DNA of 64,000 nucleotides. Source: CAKZLS01 sp963701445. Its GTDB lineage: Bacteria; Pseudomonadota; Alphaproteobacteria; Rhodospirillales; Defluviicoccaceae. Positions 28,663-37,817 of the stretch are shown in pieces (position 1 is the first letter of the stretch; each line of letters starts with the position of its first letter). Position numbers and translations under genes: made by a program. The notes under the pieces were generated by a model. It had not been told where the DNA came from. It saw only the letters and a program-made list of their open reading frames with translations, and ran no database searches. Where the stretch lies: positions 237,501 through 301,500 of the forward strand of contig CAVPAM010000038.1 of the NCBI GenBank assembly GCA_963701445.1, given 5' to 3'.

Positions 28663-29793
28663 ATGGAAAACAAACTCCTAGAGATCGTCTCGAGCTTCTA
28701 TGACGCAAGTCGGGACTGGCGTCTGTGGCCGGCGAGCCTCATGCGGCTGGGCGAGGCGCTGCAGGCAAAAGCCTGCGTGCTGGTTTCCCACGATTACGAG
28801 AGGGGCAACGGCCGCCTCGAGCAATCGATCAACATCGAGCCCGGCTTCGCCGCTTCGTACGGATCGGAGTTCGGCGCCATCAATCCCTGGCTTCAGCGCG
28901 AGGATCGCTTCCGGTCGCCGGGAGCGATTTGGCTCGGCGATCAGATCGTTCCCGAACGCGAGCTGGTGGACAGCGAGTTCTACAGGAACTGGCTGCATCC
29001 CCAGGATCTCCGGCACGTGCTGATCGGCGTTCTCGATCGGCAGGGCGACTCGGTCGTCTGCATCATGCTCGGGCGCTCCGAAAGTCATGGCGCGTTCGAC
29101 GAGGAGACCGTCCAGTTGTTCCGGCGGCTGGTGCCCAATCTCCAACGCGCGTTCCGGTCCGGTCAGACGTTCCGCAAGGCCCAGCATGTGCGCAACGTGG
29201 CGCTGGACGTTCTCGACGTTCTACCCATCGGCGTGGTGCTGCTGAGTTCCGCCGGCAACGTGGTCGCGGCCAATCAGTTGGCCAAGAAGATCATCGAGAC
29301 GGACGACGTCTTTTCCAATGGCAGCGGCGGTCTGGGTATCGACTGGGGCTGGCGGCGGCTGCGCCTGAAGGACCTCATCTCGCGCCCCGAACTGGCTCCG
29401 GGACGCAACCAGCCGGGCGAGATTACCTCGTTCACGGTGCCGAGGGCCACGGGCTCGAAGCCGATCTCGGTGCTCGTGTCGCCGCTGGACACCGGCGGCG
29501 AGCGTCGCTCCCTCGACGAACCGGCGGCCATCATGTTCATCGGCGATCCCGACCGTCCCACCGAAATCGATCAACGCCGGCTGACGCAGCTCTATGGCCT
29601 CAGCCGGGCCGAATCCCGCGTGATCGCTCTGCTGGCCAAGGGGTACCGGCTGGACCAGTGCGCGGAAACCCTAGGCGTCGCCTACGAGACCGTTCGCAAA
29701 CACCTGAAGCAGGTATTCGGCAAGACTGGAACCGACCGCCAAGCGGAACTCGTGCGTTTACTGGTGACAGGACCGGCGGGCCTCCGGCTGTAG
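28663..29793 (+). CDS. LuxR-type helix-turn-helix transcriptional regulator
   Basis: About 376 residues. The N-terminal two-thirds is a sensor-like region without a clear named domain (LLEIVSSFYDASRDW, then a GAF/PAS-like VALDVLDVLPIGVVLLSSAG stretch). The C-terminal 60 residues are a LuxR HTH: YGLSRAESRVIALLAKGYRL followed by VAYETVRKHLKQVFGKTGTD. The layout resembles other uncharacterised alphaproteobacterial LuxR proteins. Start choice is uncertain: ATG at 28624 adds 13 residues. Upstream (28378-28623) are direct repeats CGTCAC at 28534 and 28546 and a possible weak promoter TTGCGT-N17-TACAAC at 28589-28617. Its targets are unknown. Confidence 0.82.
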   Translation: MENKLLEIVSSFYDASRDWRLWPASLMRLGEALQAKACVLVSHDYERGNGRLEQSINIEPGFAASYGSEFGAINPWLQREDRFRSPGAIWLGDQIVPERELVDSEFYRNWLHPQDLRHVLIGVLDRQGDSVVCIMLGRSESHGAFDEETVQLFRRLVPNLQRAFRSGQTFRKAQHVRNVALDVLDVLPIGVVLLSSAGNVVAANQLAKKIIETDDVFSNGSGGLGIDWGWRRLRLKDLISRPELAPGRNQPGEITSFTVPRATGSKPISVLVSPLDTGGERRSLDEPAAIMFIGDPDRPTEIDQRRLTQLYGLSRAESRVIALLAKGYRLDQCAETLGVAYETVRKHLKQVFGKTGTDRQAELVRLLVTGPAGLRL

Positions 29794-29819
29794 GCCGAAT
29801 CGCCCAGATCGACGGGTCG

Positions 29820-29857
29820 AAAAAGGGCCTCCGGATGTCCGTTCCCGGGGCCTTTTT
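29820..29857. terminator. Bidirectional Rho-independent terminator
   Basis: An inverted repeat AAAAAGGGCC ... GGCCTTTTT flanks a GC-rich loop between two convergent genes. It has an A5 run on one side and a T5 run on the other, so it can end transcription from the LuxR-type gene and from the small membrane-protein strand side. This is the clearest intrinsic terminator in the window. Confidence 0.75.
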
Positions 29858-29879
29858 CGCGCCTCCGTTTCCCGGCGCG

Positions 29880-30056
29880 TTACTTGGGGCCGAACAGCAG
29901 CCAGGCGATGAAGCCGAACACCGGCAGGATCAGGACCACCAGAATCCAGATCACCTTGGCGCCCGTCGACGCGCCGCTCTGAACGGTTTTCACGATGGCC
30001 CAGATGTTGAGGGCCAGTAGGATCAGTCCAAAGAACCCGCCGACTTCGATACCCAT
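29880..30056 (-). CDS. Small PLDc_N-type membrane protein
   Basis: A 58-residue protein with two membrane helices (GGFFGLILLALNIWAIVKTV and VIWILVVLILPVFGFIAWLL) ending in FGPK. This is the phospholipase-D-nuclease N-terminal (PLDc_N) motif found as stand-alone small proteins. The ATG at 30056 has AGAGGGG seven bases upstream; an ATG at 30062 is too close to it. Function unknown. Confidence 0.78.
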   Translation of the reverse strand: MGIEVGGFFGLILLALNIWAIVKTVQSGASTGAKVIWILVVLILPVFGFIAWLLFGPK

Positions 30057-30139
30057 CGCCATTCCCCTCTGTTCGCGTCCGCCGTCTTCCCGACGGCCCG
30101 AAAGCAAGACCGGATATGCACCAGACCCGGGCGCGGCTG

Positions 30140-31476
30140 TCAAGACCGCTTTGTCTCGGGGGCGGCTTGGTCATCGCGGGCACGGTCGCTTCCCGTGGCG
30201 GGTGCGCCGGCGCTCGCCGCCACCAGCGGCCGAAGCAGCACCGCGAGCGCGATGCCCCGGACGGCCGCCGCGACGCCGTGCGAGACGAGCAGGGCCGTCG
30301 CCGCGCCCTCGGCGCCGTGGGCGGAGATGGCCCACACGCCGAACGACCCGAGGATCACCAGCGGGATCAGGTTGATCCAGAAATCGACGTCGGCGCGCTC
30401 GATGGCGAACAGCCCGCGCGAGAAACAGAACGCCGCCCCGCGCGCCACCACGGCGATTGCCATGATCGCGAGCACCATGGCGGCGCTGGCGTAGATCTCT
30501 CCGTAGAGTGCCGCCAGGATGCGGTCGGCGAAGACGATCAGCACCGAGCACAGGAGCGCCAGCCCGGCGGCGAAGCCGGCGGCGGCGCGAAACACGAAAC
30601 GCCGCAACGGGGCGGGCCCACCGCGCGCGTAGGTGATGGCGATCCTGGGGCCGAGCCAGTTGGTGATGCCCCCCTGCGGCACCACCACCAGGGACAGCGC
30701 GCCCAGGCAGGCGCCCCAGACGCCGGCGGCCCCGGTGCCGTGCAGCACGGCGAGAATCCACGGGTAGGCATGGATGCCCAGGGCCCACAGCACGCCGCTG
30801 GCGAACAGCCACCTGCCCATGGACCAGTTCAGTTTCAGATCCCGGCGCGCGTGGCGGACCGAAGGCTCGAACCGGTGGCGGTTGCGCCGCATCCAGACGA
30901 GGGACACCGCCGCGCAGGCCGCTCCGATCACGATGTGCGCGAGCGGCGCGTTCAGCGCGCCGAGCATGGCGAGCGCCGCGAGGCCGGCCAGTTGCAGCGC
31001 CGACACCGCCATGTCGAGCACCAGCGCGCCCTCCATCTCCAGGCGGGCCATGGCCACCCGGCGGATGAAATCGCGCAGCAGGATGAACAGGATGACGATC
31101 GAAAGGGCGCCCAGCACCCGCGCCAACCGCCGCCGCCGCCGTCGAAAATGGCCAATCCCGCGGCCGCCACCCCGAGGGCCACGGCGGCAAGGCCGCCGAG
31201 CGCGAGTTGCAGGAGAAGCGTGCCGCCGGCATACCGGGCGCGCCTCATGCCGCGCAGCCGCGGGCTATAGACCATGTAGGGCGACGAGATCAGCGCCGTC
31301 TGAAGTTCCACCAGGAACGCCACCACGGTGACGCCGAGGACGTAAAGGCCGAACTCCGCCGGGGTGTTGGTCCGCCCGATGAGCACGCTGGCGATGAATG
31401 GCGTCAGGCTGACGATCCCCTGGTCGAACAGGCTGATGGCGGGCTTGACGACGCCGTAGCGGTTGAGAGCGATCAT
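30140..31476 (-). CDS. Wzx-like polysaccharide flippase (one frameshift)
   Basis: A MATE/MVF-superfamily oligosaccharide translocase, about 445 residues when one frameshift is bridged. The N-terminal part from ATG at 31476 reads AISLFDQGIVSLTPFIASVL and SPYMVYSPRLRGMRRARYAG. It leaves frame in the GGC-repeat coding for a poly-Gly loop (31127-31140). The rest continues in a second frame as LARVLGALSIVILFILLRDF to the stop at 30140. A single missing base in this low-complexity tract explains it. It lies 4 bp behind a methyltransferase gene in a surface-polysaccharide cluster and likely moves a lipid-linked glycan across the inner membrane. Confidence 0.75.
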
Positions 31477-31480
31477 CGGC

Positions 31481-32137
31481 TCACCAGACGGCGATGTGGG
31501 ATTTGGGCAGCAGCAGGAACCGCTCCGACGTGACCCGGGCCGCCGGAAACAGCGCTCGCATCTCCTTGGCCGTCACCAGGTTGATGTCCACCCAGGCGCG
31601 CATCTCGTCGAGGGTGCCCGAATAGAACAAGCCGACGACGGCGCGGCGGATGGGGACCCCGAACCAGTGCACGAAGGGAATCAGATGATGGACTTCCAAC
31701 GGGAACTCGAAGGCCGGCACCTGCACCCAGCCGTGCCGGCCGACGCGAACGATCTCACGGGCCGCGTCCACCATCTTCCCCCAGGCGCCCACGTGCTCCA
31801 GCACCGAGTTACAGACCACCAGGTCGAAGCTGGCGGTGGCGATCTCCGGCATGGCGCAGGCGTCGCCGATCACCAGCTCGAAGTCCCTCAGGGTTCCGGG
31901 TTCGAAGTAGACCGCCTCCTTTTCCGATACCTGCTTGTTGAGGATGGTGACCCGGCACTTTTTGACGGCCTCCACGCTCTCCCAGAAGAACGGCGTGCCG
32001 CCCACGTCGAGGACCCGCACCGGGCCTTCGAGCGAGTCGATCAGGCGGCTGAGCGCGCGGTTGCGCCGCGCGCGGAAGCGCAGCATCAGTTCGTGCTTTT
32101 TCGATCGCGGGGGGGCGGCATGTGCGTCGGAAGTCAA
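31481..32137 (-). CDS. SAM-dependent class I methyltransferase
   Basis: A 218-residue Rossmann methyltransferase. Motif I is VRVLDVGGTPFFWE, motif II/III FELVIGDACAMPE, and post-motif VVCNSVLEHVGAWGKMVDAA gives the methyltransferase-11 pattern. The open frame starts at a TTG (32137) and no better start with a ribosome site is evident, so the N-terminus is uncertain. Next to another methyltransferase and the flippase, so it may modify a surface glycan. Confidence 0.8.
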   Translation of the reverse strand: MTSDAHAAPPRSKKHELMLRFRARRNRALSRLIDSLEGPVRVLDVGGTPFFWESVEAVKKCRVTILNKQVSEKEAVYFEPGTLRDFELVIGDACAMPEIATASFDLVVCNSVLEHVGAWGKMVDAAREIVRVGRHGWVQVPAFEFPLEVHHLIPFVHWFGVPIRRAVVGLFYSGTLDEMRAWVDINLVTAKEMRALFPAARVTSERFLLLPKSHIAVW

Positions 32138-32149
32138 TGGAATGGAAAT

Positions 32150-32881
32150 TCAATCAAGGCTGGGTCCCGGGCTCCCGTTCCCACAAAGCACATAAACGCA
32201 CGGAAACAGGAGGTTTTGAAGGTTCGAGTCGATGATAAACCGAATCAGCCTTTGTTTGCCTGGATAAATGTCCAGGTAGTAAGCGTCGGTCACATCCGTC
32301 GCGGACCCGAAGGTCTCCGCGCACCACGCCATCAGTTCGCCGCGCGTGTATCCCGCATGGGCGCCGCATTCGTTGCGGAACCGCCCGAGGGCGCGCATTC
32401 GCAGGTCCGCGAGGTTCCATCGGATCTTGGTCCAGGTGTCGGTGGCCGATCCCAGGTATCCCACCCAGCGAAGCCGGTTGGGGGTGCCGATACACGCCAC
32501 GCCGCCGGGTTTAAGCACCCGGTTCATCTCGCGGAGCGCGGCCCGGTCGTCGGGGATGTGCTCGAGCGCGTGAAACGAGTACACCAGATCGAACGCCGCG
32601 TCGGGAAACTCCAGCGCGGTCGCGTCCATCACCCGCAGGTCCACCGTTTGTTTGGCCTCGGCGTCGAAGGTATCGGCGATGTCGATGCCGGTGGTCGGGG
32701 CGCCGAAGTGTCCGGCCAGGGTGGCGGCCTCGCGGCCGTCGCCGCAGCCCACCACCAGGATGGCGCCGAAGTCCCGCCGCCCCGAGTGCGTCTCCAGAAC
32801 GCGGCACAGACTCAGCGTCTTGCGGTCGAACCGGTCTTTGAAGGCGGGATCCGTCGCCGCCATGAGGGGTCCACTCGACAT
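32150..32881 (-). CDS. SAM-dependent methyltransferase (type 11)
   Basis: About 243 residues from the ATG at 32881. Motif I is ILVVGCGDGREAATLAGHFG, followed by TGIDIADTFD, LRVMDATALEFPDAAFDLVY and SFHALEHIPDDRAALREMNR, typical for ubiquinone/sugar O-methyltransferase-like folds. The frame remains open to 33025, but the extra 48 residues do not look conserved. It is the first gene of a minus-strand group (methyltransferase, methyltransferase, flippase) and probably works on polysaccharide building blocks. Confidence 0.8.
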   Translation of the reverse strand: MSSGPLMAATDPAFKDRFDRKTLSLCRVLETHSGRRDFGAILVVGCGDGREAATLAGHFGAPTTGIDIADTFDAEAKQTVDLRVMDATALEFPDAAFDLVYSFHALEHIPDDRAALREMNRVLKPGGVACIGTPNRLRWVGYLGSATDTWTKIRWNLADLRMRALGRFRNECGAHAGYTRGELMAWCAETFGSATDVTDAYYLDIYPGKQRLIRFIIDSNLQNLLFPCVYVLCGNGSPGPSLD

Positions 32882-33100
32882 GGTTGATTGATTTGGGCCG
32901 CTTAACACCAATCCATACACGTCGATGGCGCGTCGGCGCAAAGACAAATGTGCGTCCGGAGGAACCGTTCCGGCGACGGTCCCGACTGACGAACCGGGAA
33001 ACCTGTGATATTGTGGGGTTGTCATTGTTTTTTACTGCCATCTGAAGTAGTGTAATTTCAGAGGGGACGTGAGCCGGCGAGGATGCAGGGAGGCAGGGAG

Positions 33101-33880
33101 ATGGCGCGCAGTATCGGGGGGCTGATCAGGGTGTGCGGACGGTTGTTCGTCGCGGATGGTCGCGGACGCGGGATCATCGCGCGTACCGTGACGGGGTTGA
33201 TGTTCGGTCTGTTCCTTTTGGGCAGTCCGGCCATCCAGTCGACCGCGAATGCCGCGAGCGTCGGCTTTGTCACCGGCGATTCCTTCTCCAACAACTCGAC
33301 GGACTGGCCCTTCCTCATGACCTCGGCCACCATGTACTCCACCGCCATATCCGGCCAGAGACTGGTGCAGATGGAGACGACCTTCGCGGACCAGCTTGCG
33401 TTTCATATCGCCAACCACGCGATCGATTTCGCCGTCGTCCAGGGAGGGGTGAACGATATCGCCAACAACAGTATCACCCTCGCGATGGCCCAGAACGCGA
33501 TCGGCAACATGGCGTCGGTGGCCGCCGCCGCCAACGTGCCGCTGTTCATCGTCAACATCGCGCCGTGGACGAACGCGTCCTCGCAATTCAAGCGCGACGA
33601 GATCGACATGTACAACGCGTGGCTCGACGCGACCCTCGGGGGTGGAAGCGGGACAGCCGTCGTCGATATCTATTCCCTGCTCGTGGATCCGGCGTCCGCT
33701 CAACGGATGAACCCGCTATACGACCTCGACGGGGTCCATCCCAACGCGGCCGGCCAGCGGCTCATCGCCGCCGCCGTCGATGGCGCCGTCCTCTCCTATG
33801 TGCCGATCCCGGCGGCCGCGTGGCTGTTCGGTTCCGGCCTGATCCTTCTGTTCGGTCTGCGGCGTCGCGCGCTTTCCTGA
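33101..33880 (+). CDS. Secreted GDSL/SGNH hydrolase-like protein with VPxPA-CTERM sorting tail
   Basis: A 259-residue exported protein. The start is the ATG at 33101 after GGGAGGCAGGGAG. A signal peptide (TVTGLMFGLFLLGSPAIQST, ending near ANAAS) is followed by an SGNH-like core with TGDSFSNNS in the nucleophile position, VVQGGVNDIANNS, and the catalytic-type DGVHPNAAGQRLI. The C-terminus is VPIPAAAWLFGSGLILLFGL plus a basic end, which is the PEP-CTERM-related VPxPA signal recognised by exosortase. No exosortase gene is in the window. Lying beside polysaccharide genes, it may de-esterify or act on exported glycan. Confidence 0.75.
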   Translation: MARSIGGLIRVCGRLFVADGRGRGIIARTVTGLMFGLFLLGSPAIQSTANAASVGFVTGDSFSNNSTDWPFLMTSATMYSTAISGQRLVQMETTFADQLAFHIANHAIDFAVVQGGVNDIANNSITLAMAQNAIGNMASVAAAANVPLFIVNIAPWTNASSQFKRDEIDMYNAWLDATLGGGSGTAVVDIYSLLVDPASAQRMNPLYDLDGVHPNAAGQRLIAAAVDGAVLSYVPIPAAAWLFGSGLILLFGLRRRALS

Positions 33881-33962
33881 TCCAGGGGACGGGTCCGCTT
33901 TTCGCCAAGTTGAAACTGAGCGTGGGGCGCTTTCGGACGGCGCAACCCGTTACGGTCGCCCC

Positions 33963-34592
33963 TTAAATGGACCACTCGTCGCGGATGACGCCGACGAGGC
34001 GCCAGGAACCGTCGACGTCTTCGAAGACGAGCCGGAGCGCCGCCCAGTCGTGGCCGCCCCCGATACCGCCGCTCGGTTCGATGTAGTATTCCACCCGCGT
34101 CGCCGCCGGATAGACCTCCCCGGCGTTGTTTCGCGTGGTGCCGGCGGCCCGGTCGGCGTCGATGTTGACCGACGATGCCCGGGAAAAATCCCGGTCGAGG
34201 ATGTACCGCTCCGCGTAGGCGGAGGGCGTCAGCTCGATGGGATTGCCGCTGCCGTCGGCGTAGCCCCACGGGTAGGTCGTAGTGTCCGTCCAGAACCCGG
34301 CGATGCGGTCGCGCGGGAACACGCGGTCCTCGTCCAAGTCCACGTAGGCTGAAGGGGAGAACCGCACGCCTTTCACCGGGTGAACGAAGGCGGCGAGGCG
34401 CGCGCCGTCCCGGGCTTGAAACGCGGCCACCACGTCGTCGGCGGTCTCGCGAACGGTCGCGGAGGGCCGGTTTCCATCGACGGCCCCCGCATTCGACGGT
34501 GGCTCCGCGCAGGACGCGCAGAGCAGCAGAAAAACCATCAGGATGCCGGTCCATGCGCGAGACTTGATCGAATGGTTCAAACGCATTGTCAT
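33963..34592 (-). CDS. Predicted lipoprotein of unknown function
   Basis: A 209-residue protein with a lipoprotein signal: a basic N-terminus, TGILMVFLLLCASC with the lipobox cysteine, then a disordered linker. The mature domain (about 55-209) reads VVAAFQARDGARLAAFVHPV and FSPSAYVDLDED, continuing as a beta-rich fold that ends DVDGSWRLVGVIRDEWSI, similar to NTF2/SnoaL-like periplasmic domains. The much longer open frame on this strand is a shadow of asnB and dismissed. GGAAGAC precedes the ATG at 34592. Function not recognised. Confidence 0.75.
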   Translation of the reverse strand: MTMRLNHSIKSRAWTGILMVFLLLCASCAEPPSNAGAVDGNRPSATVRETADDVVAAFQARDGARLAAFVHPVKGVRFSPSAYVDLDEDRVFPRDRIAGFWTDTTTYPWGYADGSGNPIELTPSAYAERYILDRDFSRASSVNIDADRAAGTTRNNAGEVYPAATRVEYYIEPSGGIGGGHDWAALRLVFEDVDGSWRLVGVIRDEWSI

Positions 34593-34772
34593 AGAAGTCT
34601 TCCGTGCCCCTGGCTGTTGTTCCGGGGGGAAGTATAGCGCCGCCAGGGAAAAGGGTAAGGGGCCGCGGTCCGCCGCCGCGCATGGCGGATCGGTGTCGAT
34701 CGTTTGACAACGGCGGATACCCGTCGCAAGGTCCCCGTCCATCGTTCCGAGACTCCCGCCTGGACCCGCCGA

Positions 34773-35876
34773 ATGAGCCGAACCTTGAACACGCCCCGCC
34801 GTGCCGTCGCCTATTGCGGACCCATCGCCAGGGCGGGCGCGCCGGCGATCGGCGGCAAGGAGGCCGGCAACCGGAGCATCGTCGACCGGCTGCGCGACAA
34901 GGGCGTCCGCGTGGCGGAGTTTCCCTATCCCCGCGCGGACCGGCACGGGAGCGCGCCGATCAAAATGGTGATCTACGGCGCCGGGCTGACGGCGTTGCTG
35001 TTCCGGCTCGCGGTTTCGTCCGGCCGCTGGGATGTCCTGCATTTCAACGGCCATTGCCGCCACTTCATCTATTTCGAGTGGGTGTTTCCGGTGTTGGCCC
35101 GGATTCTCGGCAAACGGATCGTCACCCACATCCGCGCCGGCGACATGCGCGCGCAGTACGACGAGCGGTCGCGCATTTACCGCCGGTTGTTCGACTGGAT
35201 GCTGCGGAGCAGCGACGCCGTGGCGGCGCAGGGCCTTGAGGACATGGCGTTCGTCGACCGGCGCCGGCCCGGTCTCGCGTTCTATCTGCCCAATTTCGTG
35301 ATCGAGCCGCCCCGCGACAATCTCCGGGTCCTGCAGCCGGGGACCACGATCCACCTGGTCTCCCTGGGGCTGGTGGCGCCGGAGAAGGGCGTGGAGGTGG
35401 CGATCCAGGCGAAACGCGCGCTCGACGGGCGGGGGATCGCGGCCCGGCTCGCCATCATCGGCGCGGGCGACCCGGACTATGTCAACGCCCTCAAGACGAC
35501 TTCCGCCGATCCCGGGATCGAATGGCTGGGCGCCGTCGATCATGGGGCGGTGCGCGGCGCGGTGCGCGGAGCGCACGTGTTCGTGTTTCCGACCGCCTGG
35601 CCGGGGGAGGGGCACTCCAATGCCCTGACCGAAACCATGGCCGAGGGGATCGTTCCCGTCTGCAGCGATCACGGCTTCAACAGACGAATCGTTGCGGACG
35701 CGGGCGTGGTTCTGCCGCCCGGGGCGTCCGGATCGGACTACGCCGACGCCATCGCGGAGCTCTGGAACGCGGGATCCTGGCCCGCGTACTCGCGGAAATG
35801 CGTCGAAAGGGTTCGCGAGCTGTATACAGCCGACGCGGTGATCGACAAACTCATCGGGCTTTACGAGACCGTGTAG
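34773..35876 (+). CDS. GT4-family glycosyltransferase
   Basis: About 367 residues from the ATG at 34773 (a TTG at 34704 would add 23). The first domain has the GGKEAGNRSIVDRLRDKGVR motif. The second domain has LVSLGLVAPEKGVEVAIQAK and ARLAIIGAGDPDYVNALKTT, then PTAWPGEGHSNALTETMAEG with the EX7E-type acidic pair, typical of GT-B retaining enzymes. Followed 18 bp later by the amidotransferase gene. Likely assembles an exported glycan; donor and acceptor unknown. Confidence 0.85.
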   Translation: MSRTLNTPRRAVAYCGPIARAGAPAIGGKEAGNRSIVDRLRDKGVRVAEFPYPRADRHGSAPIKMVIYGAGLTALLFRLAVSSGRWDVLHFNGHCRHFIYFEWVFPVLARILGKRIVTHIRAGDMRAQYDERSRIYRRLFDWMLRSSDAVAAQGLEDMAFVDRRRPGLAFYLPNFVIEPPRDNLRVLQPGTTIHLVSLGLVAPEKGVEVAIQAKRALDGRGIAARLAIIGAGDPDYVNALKTTSADPGIEWLGAVDHGAVRGAVRGAHVFVFPTAWPGEGHSNALTETMAEGIVPVCSDHGFNRRIVADAGVVLPPGASGSDYADAIAELWNAGSWPAYSRKCVERVRELYTADAVIDKLIGLYETV

Positions 35877-35894
35877 CCCAGCCACCGGATTGCC

Positions 35895-37814
35895 ATGTGC
35901 GGATTTGTGTTCGTTTACGCCAAGCGCGAGGGCGCCCTCCCCGGCGAGGAGGCGCTCGCGGCCATGGACCACGCGCTCGCCCACCGGGGGCCGGACGAAA
36001 ACGGCCGGAAATCGCTCGACCGCGCCCTGATGGCCCATCGCCGCCTCAGGGTCATCGACCTGACCGGCGGCCAGCAGCCCATGGCCAGCCCGGACGGCCG
36101 CGTGTGGATCGTGTTCAACGGCGAGATCTATAACTACCGCGACGTGCTGGCCGAACTCCGCGTCCTCGGCCACCGGATTTCCGGCGGGTCGGATACCGAG
36201 GTGCTGCTGGCGGCGTACCTGGAGTGGGGCGACGCGTGCGTCGATCGACTGAACGGCATGTTCGCCTTCGCCGTTTACGACGGCCGCGACCGGGATGGGC
36301 ATGCCGGGCGGGTGTTCGCGGCGCGCGACCGCTTCGGCGAGAAGCCGCTCTATGTTCACGAAACCCCTGACCGCGTCTATCTGGCCTCGGAGCTGAAAGC
36401 CCTTGCCGCGGCCGACGTGTTCGAGAAGCGGATCGATCCCGTCGCCCTCTACAGCTATTTCTCCACCACCTATGTCATCGGCCCGCGAACCATCTTCAGC
36501 GACGTCTCGAGGCTGCGGCCGGGACACGCGCTGTCGGTTGCCGACGGTACTGTTAAGACATGGCCCTATTGGCAACCGCCGCGCCCGAGCGCCGAAATCG
36601 TCGACGAGGGCGAGGCCGTCCGGCAAACCCGTGAACTGCTGCGCGACGCGGTGCGGCTGCGCCTGGTAAGCGACGTTCCCATCGGGTTTTTTCTCAGCGG
36701 CGGCGTGGATTCCAGCGCCGTCGTCGCCCTCGCCGCCGAGCTGAGCGCCTCGCGCCTCGACACCTTCGGCCTCGGTTTCGACGAGCGCATGTACGACGAA
36801 CGGCCCTATCAACGGGCCGTGGCAGAGCGCTTCGGAACCCGTCACCACGAGTTGGTCCTTAAACCGCAAGGCGTCGACGTGATCGAGCGGATGGCATGGC
36901 ATCTCGACGAGCCCTTCGCCGACAGCGCCGCGCTGCCCGTTTGGTTCCTCGCCGAGGACGCGCGGCGCGCCGTGACGGTGGCGCTCTCCGGCGACGGCGC
37001 CGACGAGATGTTCGCCGGCTACGACACCTATCGCGGACATGTTCTCAGCGAGCGGCTCAAGCGGGTCCCCGGGTTCGTCCGCGCGGCGGCGGCGGGGGCT
37101 CTGCGCCGTCTTCCGGTTCGGGACGCCGGTGGCCGGGCGCGATACGATCGCCTGGCACGGAATATACAAGACGTGGCTCTCCCCGCCGGGGAACGATTTC
37201 TGGGAAAGCGCCAGAAGGCGTTCCGGCGCGACGCGCTTCGGGAGCTCTCGCCGTATCTCGCCGGTTTCTGTACGGAAAGCAGCGACCGGGCGCTGTTCCC
37301 GCATCTGTTCGACGAGTCCCTGGAGCCGCTAGAGGCCCTGACCCTCGTGCATCAGACCACGAGCTTGCCGGACGACATGCTGGTGAAGATCGACCGCATG
37401 AGCATGGCCCATTCGCTGGAGCTCCGCGCGCCGTTTCTCGATCACCGCCTCGCCGAACTGGCCAACCGCATGTCCTTCGATGTGAAACTGCCCGGCGGGC
37501 GGACCAAGGCCGTGCTCAAGAAGGCCATGGAGCCGTATTTTCCGAGGGAGTTCTTGTGGCGGCGGAAGCAGGGCCTGGACGTGCCGCTGGCCCACTGGTT
37601 CAAGGACGACCTCCAAGGTTTTGCGCGCGACCGGCTGCTCGGCGAGGGGGCTGTCGTGCCCCGGTTGTTCGACCGGACGGCGTTGGAGGGATTGCTGAGC
37701 GAACATGGCGCGGCGGCCCGCGATCGCAGCACGCAGGTCTGGACTCTGCTGATGTTCGAGATGTGGTGCCGCGCGTACGGCATTTCCCGGGACGCGTTCG
37801 AGCGGGAGCCGTGA
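35895..37814 (+). CDS. asnB: Asparagine synthase (glutamine-hydrolysing)-like amidotransferase
   Basis: A 639-residue AsnB-family protein. Cys2 (MCGFVFVY) is the glutaminase nucleophile, with AHRGPDENGRKS, HRRLRVIDLTGGQQPM and FNGEIYNYRDV in the N-terminal domain. The synthetase domain has the PP-loop FFLSGGVDSSAVVALA and ALSGDGADEMFAGYDTY, then SLPDDMLVKIDRMSMAHSLE. AsnB copies in exosortase or polysaccharide loci often amidate sugars; the neighbouring VPxPA-tail protein and glycosyltransferase suggest this one may do so instead of making free asparagine. dinB begins 3 bp after the stop. Confidence 0.88.
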   Translation: MCGFVFVYAKREGALPGEEALAAMDHALAHRGPDENGRKSLDRALMAHRRLRVIDLTGGQQPMASPDGRVWIVFNGEIYNYRDVLAELRVLGHRISGGSDTEVLLAAYLEWGDACVDRLNGMFAFAVYDGRDRDGHAGRVFAARDRFGEKPLYVHETPDRVYLASELKALAAADVFEKRIDPVALYSYFSTTYVIGPRTIFSDVSRLRPGHALSVADGTVKTWPYWQPPRPSAEIVDEGEAVRQTRELLRDAVRLRLVSDVPIGFFLSGGVDSSAVVALAAELSASRLDTFGLGFDERMYDERPYQRAVAERFGTRHHELVLKPQGVDVIERMAWHLDEPFADSAALPVWFLAEDARRAVTVALSGDGADEMFAGYDTYRGHVLSERLKRVPGFVRAAAAGALRRLPVRDAGGRARYDRLARNIQDVALPAGERFLGKRQKAFRRDALRELSPYLAGFCTESSDRALFPHLFDESLEPLEALTLVHQTTSLPDDMLVKIDRMSMAHSLELRAPFLDHRLAELANRMSFDVKLPGGRTKAVLKKAMEPYFPREFLWRRKQGLDVPLAHWFKDDLQGFARDRLLGEGAVVPRLFDRTALEGLLSEHGAAARDRSTQVWTLLMFEMWCRAYGISRDAFEREP

Positions 37815-37817
37815 AGG

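Noticed and set aside
33963..37304. A 1113-codon minus-strand open frame
   Set aside because: All but its last 210 codons lie antisense to the glycosyltransferase and asnB genes and have no domain. Only the C-terminal lipoprotein part (33963-34592) is real.
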